NCBI RefSeq assembly: GCF_000002995.4
Contig: NW_025062475.1
Coordinates: 5,522,187-5,586,186 of the forward strand
Reading direction: 5' to 3'
Origin: Brugia malayi
Taxonomy: Eukaryota > Nematoda > Chromadorea > Rhabditida > Onchocercidae
DNA length: 64,000 bases
The translations under genes were made by a program, and so were the position numbers. The notes below the pieces were generated by a model, which saw nothing but the letters and a program-made list of their open reading frames with translations, did no database searches and was not told the origin of the DNA. Shown here piece by piece: positions 27,301 to 40,714 of the stretch. The first letter of the stretch is position 1. Each line of letters starts with the position of its first letter.

Positions 27301-29002
27301 TATATCAATTATCGAATTATTGATTACATATATGTATATGTATGTATATTGCAATTAACTAGGGACAATATTGTGTCAATCACTCAGCTTGAAACAGTCA
27401 ATATAATTTCGTCTTTTGCCAGTTGGCCAGAAACAATGTTGTGGCCGCATTCATGTAAATATATTTTTTGTTAAATTGTGAGGAGAAAAATGTTTTGCAC
27501 ATGAAAATGTTTGCTCTTTTTCACTTAATGTCTTTTTTTAATATATATAATATCACTGATGTTTCTCAATAACCAAAGTACTTGTAAATGGTTAATATGA
27601 ATATTTAATTAGTAGTCAATAATTAGTGTTTATTATTATTAGTGTTAGTAGCACATTCGTAATACAATTCTTTAATATCTTAACTTCTGCTAAAGCATAC
27701 TAATTCTTGCATTATAAATGATAAATACGAAAAGTCTTTCATTATTCATTCTCTATTATGCTAGAATATCTGGTTTAAATAATATCCGGTTTAGTTATCC
27801 TAATCATAACAGATTACTTTTGGTTGCACTTTTTCATCCACAAACATTTTCAAAATATTCATTCTTGTCATTCGTGTATTCCTATTCCCTTCTCAATCAT
27901 TTTTTGCAGATATTAATAGTATATATATAACACAAAAGTAAGGAAATGAATTGGATGGGAGTGGTAATGAACAAATTAATGATAAACCTCACATGTATGT
28001 CTTTCATATTTGACTATGTAGATGAATTAATCTTTCAATCGATTAAAATGTACTTAAATTTAATCAAATTACGATTTTATTATTGCAGGCATATTTTTGA
28101 AACAATAAATGCTCTATTTTATTTTAAAAACAACTGTTAAATTTCATTTTAACGAGGAACATAAAATAGAATTATAGTGCATTTCATACGCTGTCGAAAA
28201 ATCATTACTAGCAAAGAAGAAAGCGAGAAACTAATTGTACATAAAGATTATAGATTTGTTTTTTCTTTCGTTTTTTTGTCTACTAGTATTTCAAAACATT
28301 CGTTGTCGTTACCTATTACAATTAATCTCTTTTTTTTTTCAATCTTTGCATTACTATCCTCTTTTTTCTCCTCTCTGTGTCTTCTTTTCCTTCTTTTTAT
28401 TTCGTTATTGCATAATATTCTTTAATTTCAAAAATAGAAAAAGAAATTGAAAAATCTTTTTTTTTCCATAATTTTCGCCATTACTTATAACCTCTCGTTC
28501 TTTTTCACGTCGTATCTCATCACATCTTTCTATCCCATTTATATTGTGTTTCACGTAAGTCATACAAATAAACGTTTATCGATTCCGTGAATGATCGCTT
28601 TCTGAATTGTTGCATCATTTTCATGTTCTAAAGACATACGACACCACACATAAGGATTAATTATATCAGTATCGATGAAATGAATTGTGTAATAGTAATC
28701 AATTATCAGTCGATTGAAGTATCATATTGACAAGTTTTATCAGTGTATATTTTGCTACAACTTCAAACATTCTAAATGCTTTAACGATGTGTTATATCTT
28801 ATCTGATCAGCGTAAGATTTTATCTTTGTAAATTTTTTTTTCTATGTTAAAAATTTTTATTTTTTTAATTCTAAAACTAATATTTTATTTTTATTGACAA
28901 TATAATAAGTGAATGATCAATACATGCCTGATATTTGTTCAAACCTGCATTAAAAAATTTCTTTCTTCTTTTGTAATTTTCTCAGACTTAGAAAGACACT
29001 GG

Positions 29003-29024
29003 GAGAGAGAGAGAGAGAGAGAGA
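29003..29024. repeat. (GA)n microsatellite
   Basis: About eleven GA units in gene-poor DNA. Confidence 0.9.
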
Positions 29025-30404
29025 GGCAAAGTGAGGGAAAACGAAGGGAAGAATCGATATATATAGAAGTATTTAGGAAGCACATTAAATGCAATGATAA
29101 TGGAATATTCCTATCGAAAATTATTGCCAGTTTCTGATTATCATATCTATGTTTTTCGGATGAAACAGATTAAAATTTATGAATTTTTTTTCATATTACT
29201 CATTTAAATTTTAGTCATTTATTTTCTGCTCATTATGAATTTCTCGAAATATAATCGTTCCAAAGGCGATCTCTCTCACAGCGCTCATCAATTTCTGAAA
29301 AAATGTGACAAGCACATTTTTTATTTTCGTATCCTCTTGTCAACCATTTTGTCATCTATGAAATAAATCATTTACAAAACAGATATATTGTAACAGCTGC
29401 TATCGCATTGTTGAGAGTGATTGAACAGATCGCCAAGTCATTAGCTAATTATTATTATCGAGGAAAAAAAAAAAGGTGCTTTTATAAATAAGCTAAAAAA
29501 AAGGAAATAAATGAATGAATGAAATGAATTTGGAAAAATTTGCTTAGAAAAAAAAGATCAAATATATGACAGGATTTGAAATATTTCTTTTTTTTTTTTT
29601 TTTTTTTTTTTTTTTGGGAGCATCAAGCGTGAAATCAATTTGAAACTGGGAATGCATTTGAAGAAATTTGGATTTTATAAGAATAATTTTATTGTTTATT
29701 GCTATAAACAATTTGAACGATGCATGGTTGTTGTGTTATCTTATTTAAATCTTAAAATACTTCAAAGTAAGCTAATACCACAGTACTGAGCAGAACCTTG
29801 ACTAATATACATGAGCAGATGAAATGTAAAGCAAAGTATCGTGAATGAAGGCATCTTCAATGATTCATGCAGAAACATTTCAACAGCATTTTTTATGTGC
29901 TATGTATTTTGGAAATTTTTCTGCCTAAATCACTGTGAAAAAATAATTGCTAGTTTTTTTTTTTTTTTTTTTTTTTTTTGAAAAGGAAAATGCATTACGA
30001 ATGCTGAAAATCTCTCAAAAAAAGGTTCAAAAATTCTATTTTTTTTTTCTGAAAATGCAAAAAAAAATTTTGAATGTCAACATGCTATTGCTTTAGAAGT
30101 TAGATAAAAAGCAAATATTTATAATTAATTTCGTATTAATAAGAAATAACAAAAAACACAAAAATAATTATATACAAAATGTAATTAAAATAATAAAAAA
30201 AATAATTATATGCACATTTTCGCTTGCTTTTTTGAATTATTAAATTGATTTTTTTATTTATTTTCTCTTTCCTTTTTACTTTTTCAAATTTTGAAAGTTG
30301 GACATTTTCAGCAATTTTTGCTGCCTTTTTTCTTGCTTTTTTAGTTAAAATTTGGTAAAAAGAAAAGATTAATTTCAAAACATTATTCAATGAATTGAAT
30401 TTAG

Positions 30405-33175
30405 AATTATGCGAAACATTTGATCAATTGGATATCAATCAAGATGGTCGTTTAAGTCGAAATGAAATAGCAGTGTTGTGGAAGATAATAAATGTTGAAC
30501 CAACAAGGGTCGAACTGGACTTTATCTTTCAAGAAATGGATCCAAATAGCAAGTTTAATTAAACTTTATTGTTTACATTTATTCTTATTAAGATTATAAA
30601 TCGAAGTCACAAGCTTTTAATAAGAGTTAAATAATTAATTAGTCGATTAAAAAGTTAATTAGTTGATAATAATAAATTTTGCTTTATAATTATTTCGGCC
30701 AATAAATTTTATAGGTACTTTTGTTTGCCAATATTAATAATAATAATAATTATTATTATTATAACAATGTTGGTCGAATAAAAGTTAATCTAGGAATATT
30801 TTACAGAAATTAAAAGAAATTAAAAAAGTAAATAAAAATCTGCTTATTATTTTATAAATATTTTTGTCTTAATTTCAATAGGAAGAAATTAAACTTATTT
30901 TCTTTCAAACTTATTTTCTTATTTTCTTAAACTTATTCTTTCAACTTATTTTCTTTAAGCTTATTCTTTATTTTCTTTCGTTAAATTAGATTTATTGTTT
31001 GACAGATAAATTTATTGAATTATATATATATTATAGAATAACGAACTGCTTCGAGTTTCTTAAAATAGCATACAATTTATCAACTTTACAGTACTCTGAT
31101 AACCATAAGTTTTTGGCATACAACTAGAAATCAATAAATTTTAGAACAATTCATTTTGTCTTTTGTTGTATCAATATTTTACTTTTAAATTATCCTTTGT
31201 AAATTTTTTTCATGAAATACAAAGCAAAATGTTGTCAAAAAGATGAAAAAAGGTATTAAAGGAATAAGTAAAGTAGCTCAAGTTAAGAAGTAAACAATTA
31301 GCAGCAAAAGTTCTTTAATTTATTTTTCCGTTTTTCCTTTTCCTCTTCCTTTTTCATTTTTTTTGACATTCGTTATTTTTAGATTATTTCTTTATATTTA
31401 TTGATTTTAAATACACAATGCGCATCAAAAAAAGAAAAAGAGGAAAAAAAAACTGTAATAAAAGTTAAGAATAAGAAAAAAAAAAAACTCTACAATTTAA
31501 TTTATGCTAAAAGAAAAATTCTGTTGATATTGATTAGTAAATAAATATTTAATAATTGGTAGAAAATAAAACTTTTAAATGAAATTAGGAAATACTACTT
31601 TTTTCCATTTATTTGTAGTAAAAGAGAAAGAATTTTTAATTGAATGATGCAAATAACTTTAATTTTAATTTTTTAGAAACAGGTTCAATCAGTAAAGAGG
31701 ATTTCATACGTTATATGAGTACACCGCCAGCTCATCGTACAACTCTTACCGAACTGGAACGATATTTTCGATTATATGATAAAGATGGTGATGGTGCTAT
31801 CACAATTGGTATAGCCCATATTTATTTATTTCTTTCGGCTAATTTAATTACTTATTTTTTCATCACTGCACTTGCATAATTCAAACAATAAAATTATTTG
31901 ACATAATTACTATATTTTATATATAAGAAATCTTTTATTAAATAATAATTCCTTCATAAATTTTTTTGTATTTTTACAAAAATCCTTGTACCTTTTTTCC
32001 TGAATTGTATGGATTAATTTGAGTGAATGATTTAAATGCTAAAATTTGGTTTTTGAATTTTTTGCAATTTTTTTTTTTTTTTTGTATCGTCTTTTTCTTT
32101 CAACGGAAAATTTTTGAAAGAAAAAAAAATCAAACTTAAAAATAAATAAACTTTGAGCAAACGAGGATTCAGATTCCCCTGAGGAAAGTAAAAATTGCTC
32201 GATAATAATACAAGATGGACTAAATTTGTTTATTTACTTTTGTCGTCTTTAATTTGCTGATATCACTTGAAAAGAAATGCTAAGATGACGAAAAATTTCC
32301 TTTCTTTTTTTATATAATCAAATGTCACACCAAATCATATTATATCAATATCAAAAGAAATTAACCTTAACTTGTCATTCTGCTCTGATAACTTTTCATT
32401 GAAATTTATTCATCTATTTTTTCCCCATTTGTGTTTTTTTTTTTTTTTTCAGTAAAACAACTACAAAAAAATTTACGAAGTGGAGTGAAGGAAAAAGTGT
32501 TTTTTTTTTTTTTGCTTTTGGAAATTCGAAAGCTTTTTAAAGAATCTTCGGCAACTATTACTTTAAAACTAATCTGAAGACACTTTTTCTAGCATTCAGG
32601 ATTGCTCTCAAGAGAATGAATGCATCGTCTATTGAACAATTCTATAAAAGGAGAGAGAGAGCGGGGAAAAGAAATGATCCCTTTTCATATTTGTTCTATT
32701 GAAAATAAAGATTTTCATACTTACATGTATTATCTTAGTGACTATTTAAAATTAATAACTAAAGTTATGGGTAAATAGTTCTTGTCAATTATTTTGAATG
32801 ACATTCAAATTAAAGATTTCTCTGACATCAAATATCAGATGAATTGTTAAATGTATTTTTATACTCAAATCATTAATTATTAACCTTGCCTCAGATTTAT
32901 TTATTCAAATATTAACAGTTAATTTTGTAGGTTATACTAATTTTCTGAATAGGTTAAGATTTTTATGGATAAAAAAAACCAAGAAATAAATAAAATTACT
33001 TAATTATGTGTAAAATCTTTCCAAATCTTTTGCAGATCAAGTATTAAAAATCCTGGAGGAAACAATCAAAGTGACGGATCGTGAATTAATTGAAGAAAAA
33101 TTCCAATTGATTGATACAAATCATGATGGGCGAATTTCATTTGATGAATTTATGAGTATGATAAAAGAATCGTAA
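30405..33175 (+). CDS. Calmodulin-like protein with four EF-hands, 5' end not found
   Basis: Predicted Ca2+ sensor. Exons: 30405-30548, 31677-31808, 33036-33175, about 138 residues. Four EF-hand loops: DINQDGRLSRNE (1), DPNKTGSISKED (2), DKDGDGAITIDQ (3) and DTNHDGRISFDE (4). Loop 2 is completed only if exon 1 ends at 30548 and the intron starts with GC (GCAAGT), making a GC-AG intron; reading through gives a stop within five codons. Loop 3 has Gln at position 12, where a Glu or Asp normally supplies bidentate Ca2+ coordination, so that site may bind weakly or not at all. Exon 1 begins at an acceptor (TTTAG) in phase 1, so a short upstream exon with the start codon is missing. The stop is at 33173 and AATAAA at 33204. 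It belongs to the calmodulin/troponin C-like group; no specific orthologue is assigned. Confidence 0.9.
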
Positions 33176-34664
33176 TTATAGCTGCTATTTTAAAATGAGT
33201 AACAATAAAGCGTTGTAGTTTGCTTACACAATATCAAATAGATAATAAACGATAATAATTGCAAGACTTGATCATGGAAGACCATTGAAAAAAATGCGAC
33301 CGAAAAATTTGTTTAATTATTTCCATTAACTAATTATGATATTAAAATTGTCTCTTTCTTAAAAAAATTTAAATTACTGCCAAAAAAACAAAATTTCACA
33401 CGATGAATAATTTCAAATAAACAGAGATAAAAAATTGAGTCACAGCAATTAGAAATAGTTAAATTCAACAATTCAATCACAATATCCAGCTAAAATGAAT
33501 ATAAGATTAATAAAAAACTAGAAGAATTGACTGCATTATATTTAGCATAACAAATATATTCTTTTAAGTTTCAAGTAAAATCTAGAACAATAGAACAATC
33601 ACTTAGTATTCATTGCCAATTCAATTGACAATTGATTATTTAATAAAAATTGTATCACTCAAGACGCATTTTTCTCTTTGATTATCAAGCTGACCTTACA
33701 ATGATAAGACATTCAGACTCACCTCTTTTAATTCAATTAATTATAATAAGAAATTTTTTTTAAAAAAAAAAAAAACTACTAAACATAAGCATAAGCAGAT
33801 TTGTTGAAATAAAAATGTGAGTAAAAAATGCAACCAAAAAAGGCGGATGCCTTCAAGACTAACTGCCTTTTGCATGCAAAATAAGCAAAAAAGAGTTCAT
33901 TGCGTTATCAAGCCAATTTTTTTCAGCTAATTTTTATAGTTTTTCGATCGAATAACATTTAGTGCTTCCCAGCATATTCTTCCGCCCTTCTGCAGAAGAA
34001 ATGATTTATGACATTGGAAAAAAAAACAAAATAAGTGAGGAAAGTTAATAAAGACTAATTTTTTTTTTCATTTTTCATTTAAAATATCGTCAAAATATTA
34101 AATTTGAGTTAAAAAAAAAAAAAAAACGAAAAAGTATTTTTTTTTGGAAGTTTTTCACATTTTTTTTTGATGGAGAATAATCTTTTTTATCACTGGCAAT
34201 GGCATAAATTAATTAATTTCAATAATTTTGTTACTTTTTTTAACAAAAGAACATAACACAAAGTTCACAGAATTCTTGACCTTTTTAATGAATGTATCAC
34301 TATGATATATTTCACTTGTTATTCTATTACAAAAACTATTAAAGTGAATAATAATATGCAAAATATATGAAATATAAGCAGCTCTAAAAAGGGATAATTT
34401 GCATACAATTGTAATTCACATCTTTATACTAGCATTGACATGACATCAGTATGATAATGATAACATACTTTTCTGTTTATAGAAATGGCAATCATTTTTA
34501 CTTCTTTATTATGTTAAAAGCAATGAGATTGGTAATTGATTTCTTCAAATTGTCCAAACTGTTCTTTTCAGACCATTTTTATTTTATTTTATTATTATTC
34601 ATATATTTGTTATTATATTATATATATTATCAACATCTATTATTGTTATTATTATAATTATTTT

Positions 34665-34702
<38 letters not shown>

Positions 34703-34807
34703 GTTATTATTATTATTATTACTAGTAATAGTAGCAAATTGTCACATTACAGTGGTAGAGTCAAGAATTTATTATTCAAAGCCTCTTGTATTGTTAAATT
34801 ATTTATT
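33176..34807. other. Intergenic, EF-hand gene to serine protease gene
   Basis: No gene seen. It contains poly-A/T runs and the (TTA)n microsatellite at 34664-34722, which produces spurious Leu- or Tyr-rich open frames. Confidence 0.6.
34664..34722. repeat. (TTA)n microsatellite
   Basis: TTATTATTATT repeat of about 59 bp, with two interruptions. Confidence 0.92.
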
Positions 34808-37800
34808 ATGTTAAAGATTATTATTGTGCTTATAATATTAGAATATCCGCTGCATGCAGCTAATTCCCAATTTACATGTAGTACAATTTATCGGGCAAAA
34901 TTTCAGTTAAGCGTTTTAGTAGAGATTTTTTCAGATATAAACAGAAGGTATAAATCCAGAATGACTGAATGCAATATGTCAATAAATTGATGAAATTATA
35001 AAATTCAACACCACATATTAATTATCACAGGTAACCATTCAACGTGAGTATGAATTTGGTATTTCAATTACACTTCCCTTATTTATTCATGTCTCCTACT
35101 CATCAATCATCTCACTTTGAAGATATCTGTAAACAAACTTTCTGTTACAATAACTGAAAGGGAACAATAAGCTGATTCGAATGAATCCAAATATTTTGAT
35201 TATCTTCGCTTTTATCTTTGCTTTTATTAAAAACGGTATGCAAATTTTTGGAATATATGTGGAAATATCTGTGCTGAATTTTAAAAAGATGAAATTATTT
35301 GTTATCTTGTTGTCATTTCCTTTCACTGAACAATTAAAAACGGATTGTTTTCAATAGATCTGAACATGCGAACAAAAACACAAGCAGAAATTGTGAGAAA
35401 TTTTTATATTTCAAAAGTTAGAGAATGAAGAATTTCGAAATATTTGAAAATGAAATTTGAAGGAGTTAAATCCTATCTTTTCCTTCTCTTATCAAAGTCA
35501 TTTAATTTTTTTTTTTTCTTTGTAGTTATGCTAAAACAGAACATCAGCACACTATTCAGCGAGATATATTATGGTAAGTTTAATAACACAATCCTGAATC
35601 CACTTCAGTAGCAAATTTTTTTCTGTTACTATCACGTGCTTACTAATTGTTAAATTTCATTTATTATCAAGTTATCTTCTACAGATCCACGAAAATGTGG
35701 CATATCAGTTTTACGTAGTAAGCGATATGTACGGAAGCCAAATTATCATTTGAAAGTTATGGGTGGTACAGATGTTGAAACGGGTGAACATCCATGGACC
35801 GTAGCTATTTACATGAACGATGGTACCTCTATTTTTCATTTAATTCATTTATGAATTACTTATAAACAAAATCTATGCAAAACCAATTTTCTTTATTTAC
35901 TTACTAATGAAATTGATATTTCAATTTAATTCCATTTTTTTCATTATTGAAATCTTCATTTCTGTTAGCAAATGAGTTGAAGGTAATGAATTTATTAAAT
36001 TAAAGTTTTTTCCGATTATCTTTATCACTTTGTTATGCCACAGATTAAAATATATATATATAACTGAGATACAACACCAACGTGAGTTCTTTGCACTAAA
36101 CTTTCGGATTATTTTATATTCTAATGTAATTATATTTCCAATCATTGTTGCGCTGAAAATGTTTATGTAATGATCATTTTAGCATAGAGTTCTATCATTT
36201 TTATAAATCACTTTTTCATTGTTATTTTAAATCTTTTCCAATTCGAATCCATTTCTTTCATTGCATAATGGTTATGCTCATATAATGTATAAATATGTAC
36301 AAAAACATTCCAGATGACAAATAACTTTTGCGTACAACCATTAAATTTGGCATAATCAATTGCTTATCCAATACTCAATTATAAATTCTACTTAAATCTT
36401 TTTTATATTTTGATCTATTAAGTTCTATTTTGCAGTTACACTCACATTTTAATTGCATGCATTCTTTTTAGTGTATTGCTGCGTTGGCACACTAATTTCT
36501 AACAAACATGTCATAACAGCGGCGCACTGTTTTTTCAGAGAAGGTGTCAAGCCATCTTTAGGGAAATGCCGGTAACTTTGCTTTTGATTATTAAACTTCA
36601 TAATAATTAACTCTATTGATTAACTGAGCAATTTTAATTTTGTATTTCTGCAAAAAAAAAAAAAAAAAATCCAATTTGATGAAGTGCGCTTCTCGAAGCG
36701 TAATTCTACCTTTTTCTTCTTTGAAGAAAGAGAATGCTGTACAGAATTGTAATACTTGAAAAAAATTTTTGTCACGACTATGTTTTGAGATTTCCTTGAT
36801 TAACCGATTAATATATTTCAATTCTTGGTAGTTTCGCTGGATTTTTCAGCTAAAATTTTAGGTCAATTTCTTACCTCTCTTTTCCTATAAGTCTCTCTTT
36901 TTGCCTTGCCCTTTTCACTCCAATATGATTTCGACCATTTCGTTTCTGCTAATTGGTTGAATATTTGAAGCAAAGTATCATTGTTTGAAAGGTTTTCTTG
37001 GTAATTCTGAAAAAAAAGAAAAAGAAATTTTTGTTGCAAAATCTCTAGTCAGATACTATTTCTAGTGAAATTCTCGATCGATTCACATTCAAAACTATCA
37101 ATTTCATTTTCAGACCTAAACAAGCAATAACTGAGGAAGAAGCTTTGCAGCACACTAAAATAATGTACGGATCAAAGTGTTTGAAACGAAAAAAATTTAG
37201 CAACTGTTTCAATTCGAAACCGATGAAAACAGTGGGAATCATAAGGTTGGCATGCGTATAATTTTCACTTTTTTCATGTAAAACATTGTTGCAAATATGA
37301 AACATTTAGTGCTAATTAAGCATCTTAGCAGAGAATTGCCATTTTAGTAATAGTTGAGATAAAAAGCATTTCCATCTAATATTATAATTATAATAGTTTG
37401 TAGAATGCCGTAACAGTCATTCAAACCATTAGAAATATATGTAGATATGTAGATTAATTGTTGATAATAAGTGCAAAGATTTACATTTCAATTTTACAAT
37501 TATAAGCATTTCATCCATCATTTTTCAGAAAGAACTTTTCGGCAAAATGTTTTACTAAGGAACAATTATTATTACCTTCTTAGCTGTATCCCCCTATCCT
37601 TTAATGGTTATCTCTCTTCCTCAGAAACTCTTCTGTACTGTAAAAGGCTATTAAGTGCTTTAAATAGACCACGGTGGTACTTTTAACAGAGCTCAATATG
37701 GACGTTTCTTTCGACAAGGCTGTTTCGGTGGTGATATAGCACTGTTGGAATTGGAGCATGAAATAAACGAAAAAGATGCAAATTATATATGTTTAGCAAG

Positions 37801-39061
37801 TAGAATTCTTCTGAATGAGAAGTTTTACACAATCCAAAGCGTTGGATGGGGAAGCAATCGTTCGTTTTCCGTATTTTACATTTCCACTGAAGTATTATGA
37901 TCGATGAATTCGGATCATTTGATTTTGAGAGATATTCTGATCAGCAGATAAGAAATGATAAAATCAAAATAAAGGATTTTAACAAATTATTTTTTCGCAT
38001 ATAACACAAAATCTTTGCTTTTTCAGTTTCCGACATTGTGTAATCATTTAATTCCAGCAGCGATGAAACGTATTCTCATGAATAATTTACAAAAATTGGA
38101 ATTCCATCGTTTATTAGATCGAAACATGTGTGCGGAGAAAATAAATAATTTACCGAACGATATTTTGTGTACCGAAGAAGCGCATAATCGAAACGTTTGC
38201 TTGGTTTGTTTTGTTTTGAAATATTTATATTGCTTTAAGCAAGAATTATTCTATACCATAACAAAGATAACAGTTAAGGAAGCAATACAGTAAGCAATTG
38301 GTGCAGTGATACGGTGGAAAGCAATATGGAAACACATATATAATCAAATGAGTATATTATCATCAAATATTTCTAATTATTTCGGCCATTTTTCTGATAT
38401 ACTAATTGTTTGCTGAATTTGATTGATAATTATCTTCGTCTTTGCCGTCCAGTATCTTCCACTTCTTTTTAATCTAATTTAATCTTAGGCGCCAACAAAA
38501 ACCTGAAAGCTTTATTTGTTCCAAAAATTAAATTATAGATTTTCTAGGACCGAACATAAAAGTAATCCAATTAGTTTGTATTGTTTACTGAATAAAATGC
38601 TTTTGGAACTGTTGTCTGACAGACATAAACCTTAGCTGAATTCATTAAACCGTTTCGGTCATCATTTTCTTTTACTTAGAACTTAATTTCTTGTTATTAA
38701 TTTTCATGTCTGAAAAATATTCATGACAAATATGGTTTGGCTAGGCTTCCAATTTTTATATTTATGGATATTATTTATTCATATTCATATTTATGGATCA
38801 TATTTATGAAATAATTACAACATTGTGTCATCCTTATCAGGGTGAAATAACTTATTTCAGGGTGATAGTGGTGCTGGTCTGATGGTCCAACTTCATAATG
38901 GACGTTGGCTTCTTCTCGGTATCGTCTCATACGGTAGCTCTTGTAATAAACTGTTGGAGAAAAGAGCTCAACCCTTAGCTCAAGTTTACACGAATGTCAA
39001 AATGTATAGAGGAGAGATTGATAAATTCACCGAATACTTCTTACCTTGGGAACAAGTGTGA
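34808..39061 (+). CDS. Secreted trypsin-like serine protease (S1), 8 exons, 348 aa
   Basis: Chymotrypsin-fold protease, probably secreted. Exons: 34808-34877, 35526-35573, 35685-35822, 36472-36571, 37114-37245, 37690-37870, 38027-38203, 38861-39061, in continuous phase. Exon 1 encodes a signal peptide (MLKIIIVLIILEYPLHAANS) and is the least certain. The mature start fits KVMGGTDVETGEHPW, in place of the usual IVGG. The catalytic triad is complete: His in ISNKHVITAAHC, Asp in GGDIALLELEHE, Ser in CLGDSGAGLM. The primary-specificity position six residues before the Ser is Asn (NVCLGDSG), not the Asp of true trypsins, so Lys/Arg specificity is doubtful. Between His and Asp, exon 5 adds a basic, Cys-containing segment (CLKRKKFSNC). 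The domain ends EKRAQPLAQVYTNVKMYRGE. The role is unknown; extracellular proteolysis is inferred. Confidence 0.92.
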
Positions 39062-39719
39062 GCATGATATGATTGCTCTGTGGTCAACCATGTAAACTAT
39101 TCGACTGATGCTTTTCGATGCTATAAAATTTGTACTTTTAACGTAAAGTTAAATTTCATGAAGAAGAATCGGAATGAATATTTTGATATTGTTTGTGAAA
39201 TAGAAAATTTGATCGTTTCTTAATTATTGAAAGAAAAAACAATGATAAACACGAACACGAAGCACAAACTCTTCAATTTCTTTTTCATTCATTTAGATAG
39301 GAATGAAAAATTATTCCACCACTGATTTGAAAATAGTACTAACAGGACAAGTCTCCCGTGTTCTTCAACAACGTGCTCCCAAATAAAAGTAATTGATGTC
39401 GCAAGGAAAGGTTTCTCTATTTGAAAGGACAGACATATCATCAGGAATGCGAAATTTCACCTCTGTTGTTTTTCCTTCATTACCTCACTTTCTAGTTTGT
39501 TGCTACCAGATTCCTTTTTCATACCATCAATTATTAACGAAAACAAATTTCAATTTCATTCGAGAAAGAAAAAATTGTTTACTTTTATGTTATGTATAAT
39601 GCAATTTGAGCGTTGTTGCCAAGCGAATTCGTCACTAAATTTTTTGGAGTTATTTCTATATAGTAAAGATTCTATATAGTAAAAATTTAAAAGAAAAATG
39701 AAATTAACTTAAAATTCCA

Positions 39720-39892
39720 GTGTACTTTCTTGATCAAGCAGTCGGCAACAAAAGCCGGACAAATGATAAACCCAAGAAGATCTTTCAATGAAATTCACAC
39801 AGTTTGCACACAATTTGAGCAGGTTGAAAGTTTGTTAGGATTGGTAAAAAGGAAATATGTAAATTTAATTGATAATTATCTAAATTAAATGT
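39720..39892 (+). pseudogene. Possible orphan exon or gene remnant
   Basis: Open from an acceptor-like TTCCAG to a TAA. The product contains IKQSATKAGQMINPRR and FNEIHTVCTQFEQVESLLGL, with a far more balanced composition than the surrounding AT noise. CAG|GTTGAA inside it could be a donor. No start codon or partner exon was found and no family is recognised. It could be an exon of an unrecognised gene, a decayed pseudogene or chance. Confidence 0.3.
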
Positions 39893-40714
39893 ATATGCAT
39901 CTTTTCTTTATAAAATTCATTTATACTTTCTCAAAACTTTCGAAGCAGTCCGAATTGTTCATTCGGTCATAAAAGCGATTTATTATTTTGTATATTTTTG
40001 AACCAATTTAAGCAAATTTAAATTTAAATAACATTCTAATTCTAATTTATATTTAACATTCTAATTTATTTTGCAAATTCCCCCGTGTTTTCAGAGTTTC
40101 AGATGCATTTTTACAAAAATACCTTTTTTGCTTGCACAACACAGTCACTATTTTTGCAATATCTTGTTTTTCGGTACTGATAATGAAATGATTCCAGAAA
40201 TTTGATGTCACATATCGCTCAATAAAAACAACTGCTCGAATCAAATAGCTATTTAACAAAAAACAATAAATATTTCTTCCTTTGAATTTTTTCCTCAAGT
40301 TCGATAAGTAATTATAAAATGAAAGTTCAAATCGATTGAATTGAAATAAAAGTTTCGGCAGCAACAAATTTCAATTTTATTCAACAACAAATACGCGCAT
40401 AAACAGTTTGTTTGAAGTTCTTGTTATTCAGCATAAATTATAAATAATTAATCTTAAAAATGAGACAAAACATTCATAACAAAGCTGACTGTAATCCTAA
40501 GAACGTACCATATCCTTAGGAAGGTTGACCAAAACACGTTTAACACCATTATTGCAACAAAAGAATTATTAAACGGTGCGAAGAAAGCAGAGATGATACT
40601 AACAGTGTACTTATTAGAATATTTATGAGAAACTTACTAGCTTGACTCATTTAAGTATATTTTAAATAATATCAGTAGACTTTACTCTTCGGTGGATGTT
40701 CTTCGCAAATATTA

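Larger units (their letters stand above)
22623..30404. other. Gene-poor 7.8-kb region
   Basis: No coding exon, RNA gene or mobile element recognised. It consists of AT-rich sequence with an (AT)n run at 24319-24340, a poly-A run at 26767-26785, GA repeats at 29003-29024 and two long poly-T runs at 29588-29615 and 29954-29979. A first exon of the downstream EF-hand gene may lie here, but none could be fixed. Open frames at 26685-26960 and 28177-28450 are low-complexity Phe/Ser-rich strings. Confidence 0.55.

Noticed and set aside
34451..34814. Overlapping Leu- and Tyr-rich open frames
   Set aside because: Produced by the TTA microsatellite. Only the short stretch from 34808 is kept, as the protease signal-peptide exon.
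40053..40367. 104-codon open frame on the minus strand
   Set aside because: AT-driven composition, no family resemblance and no splice partners found; likely chance.
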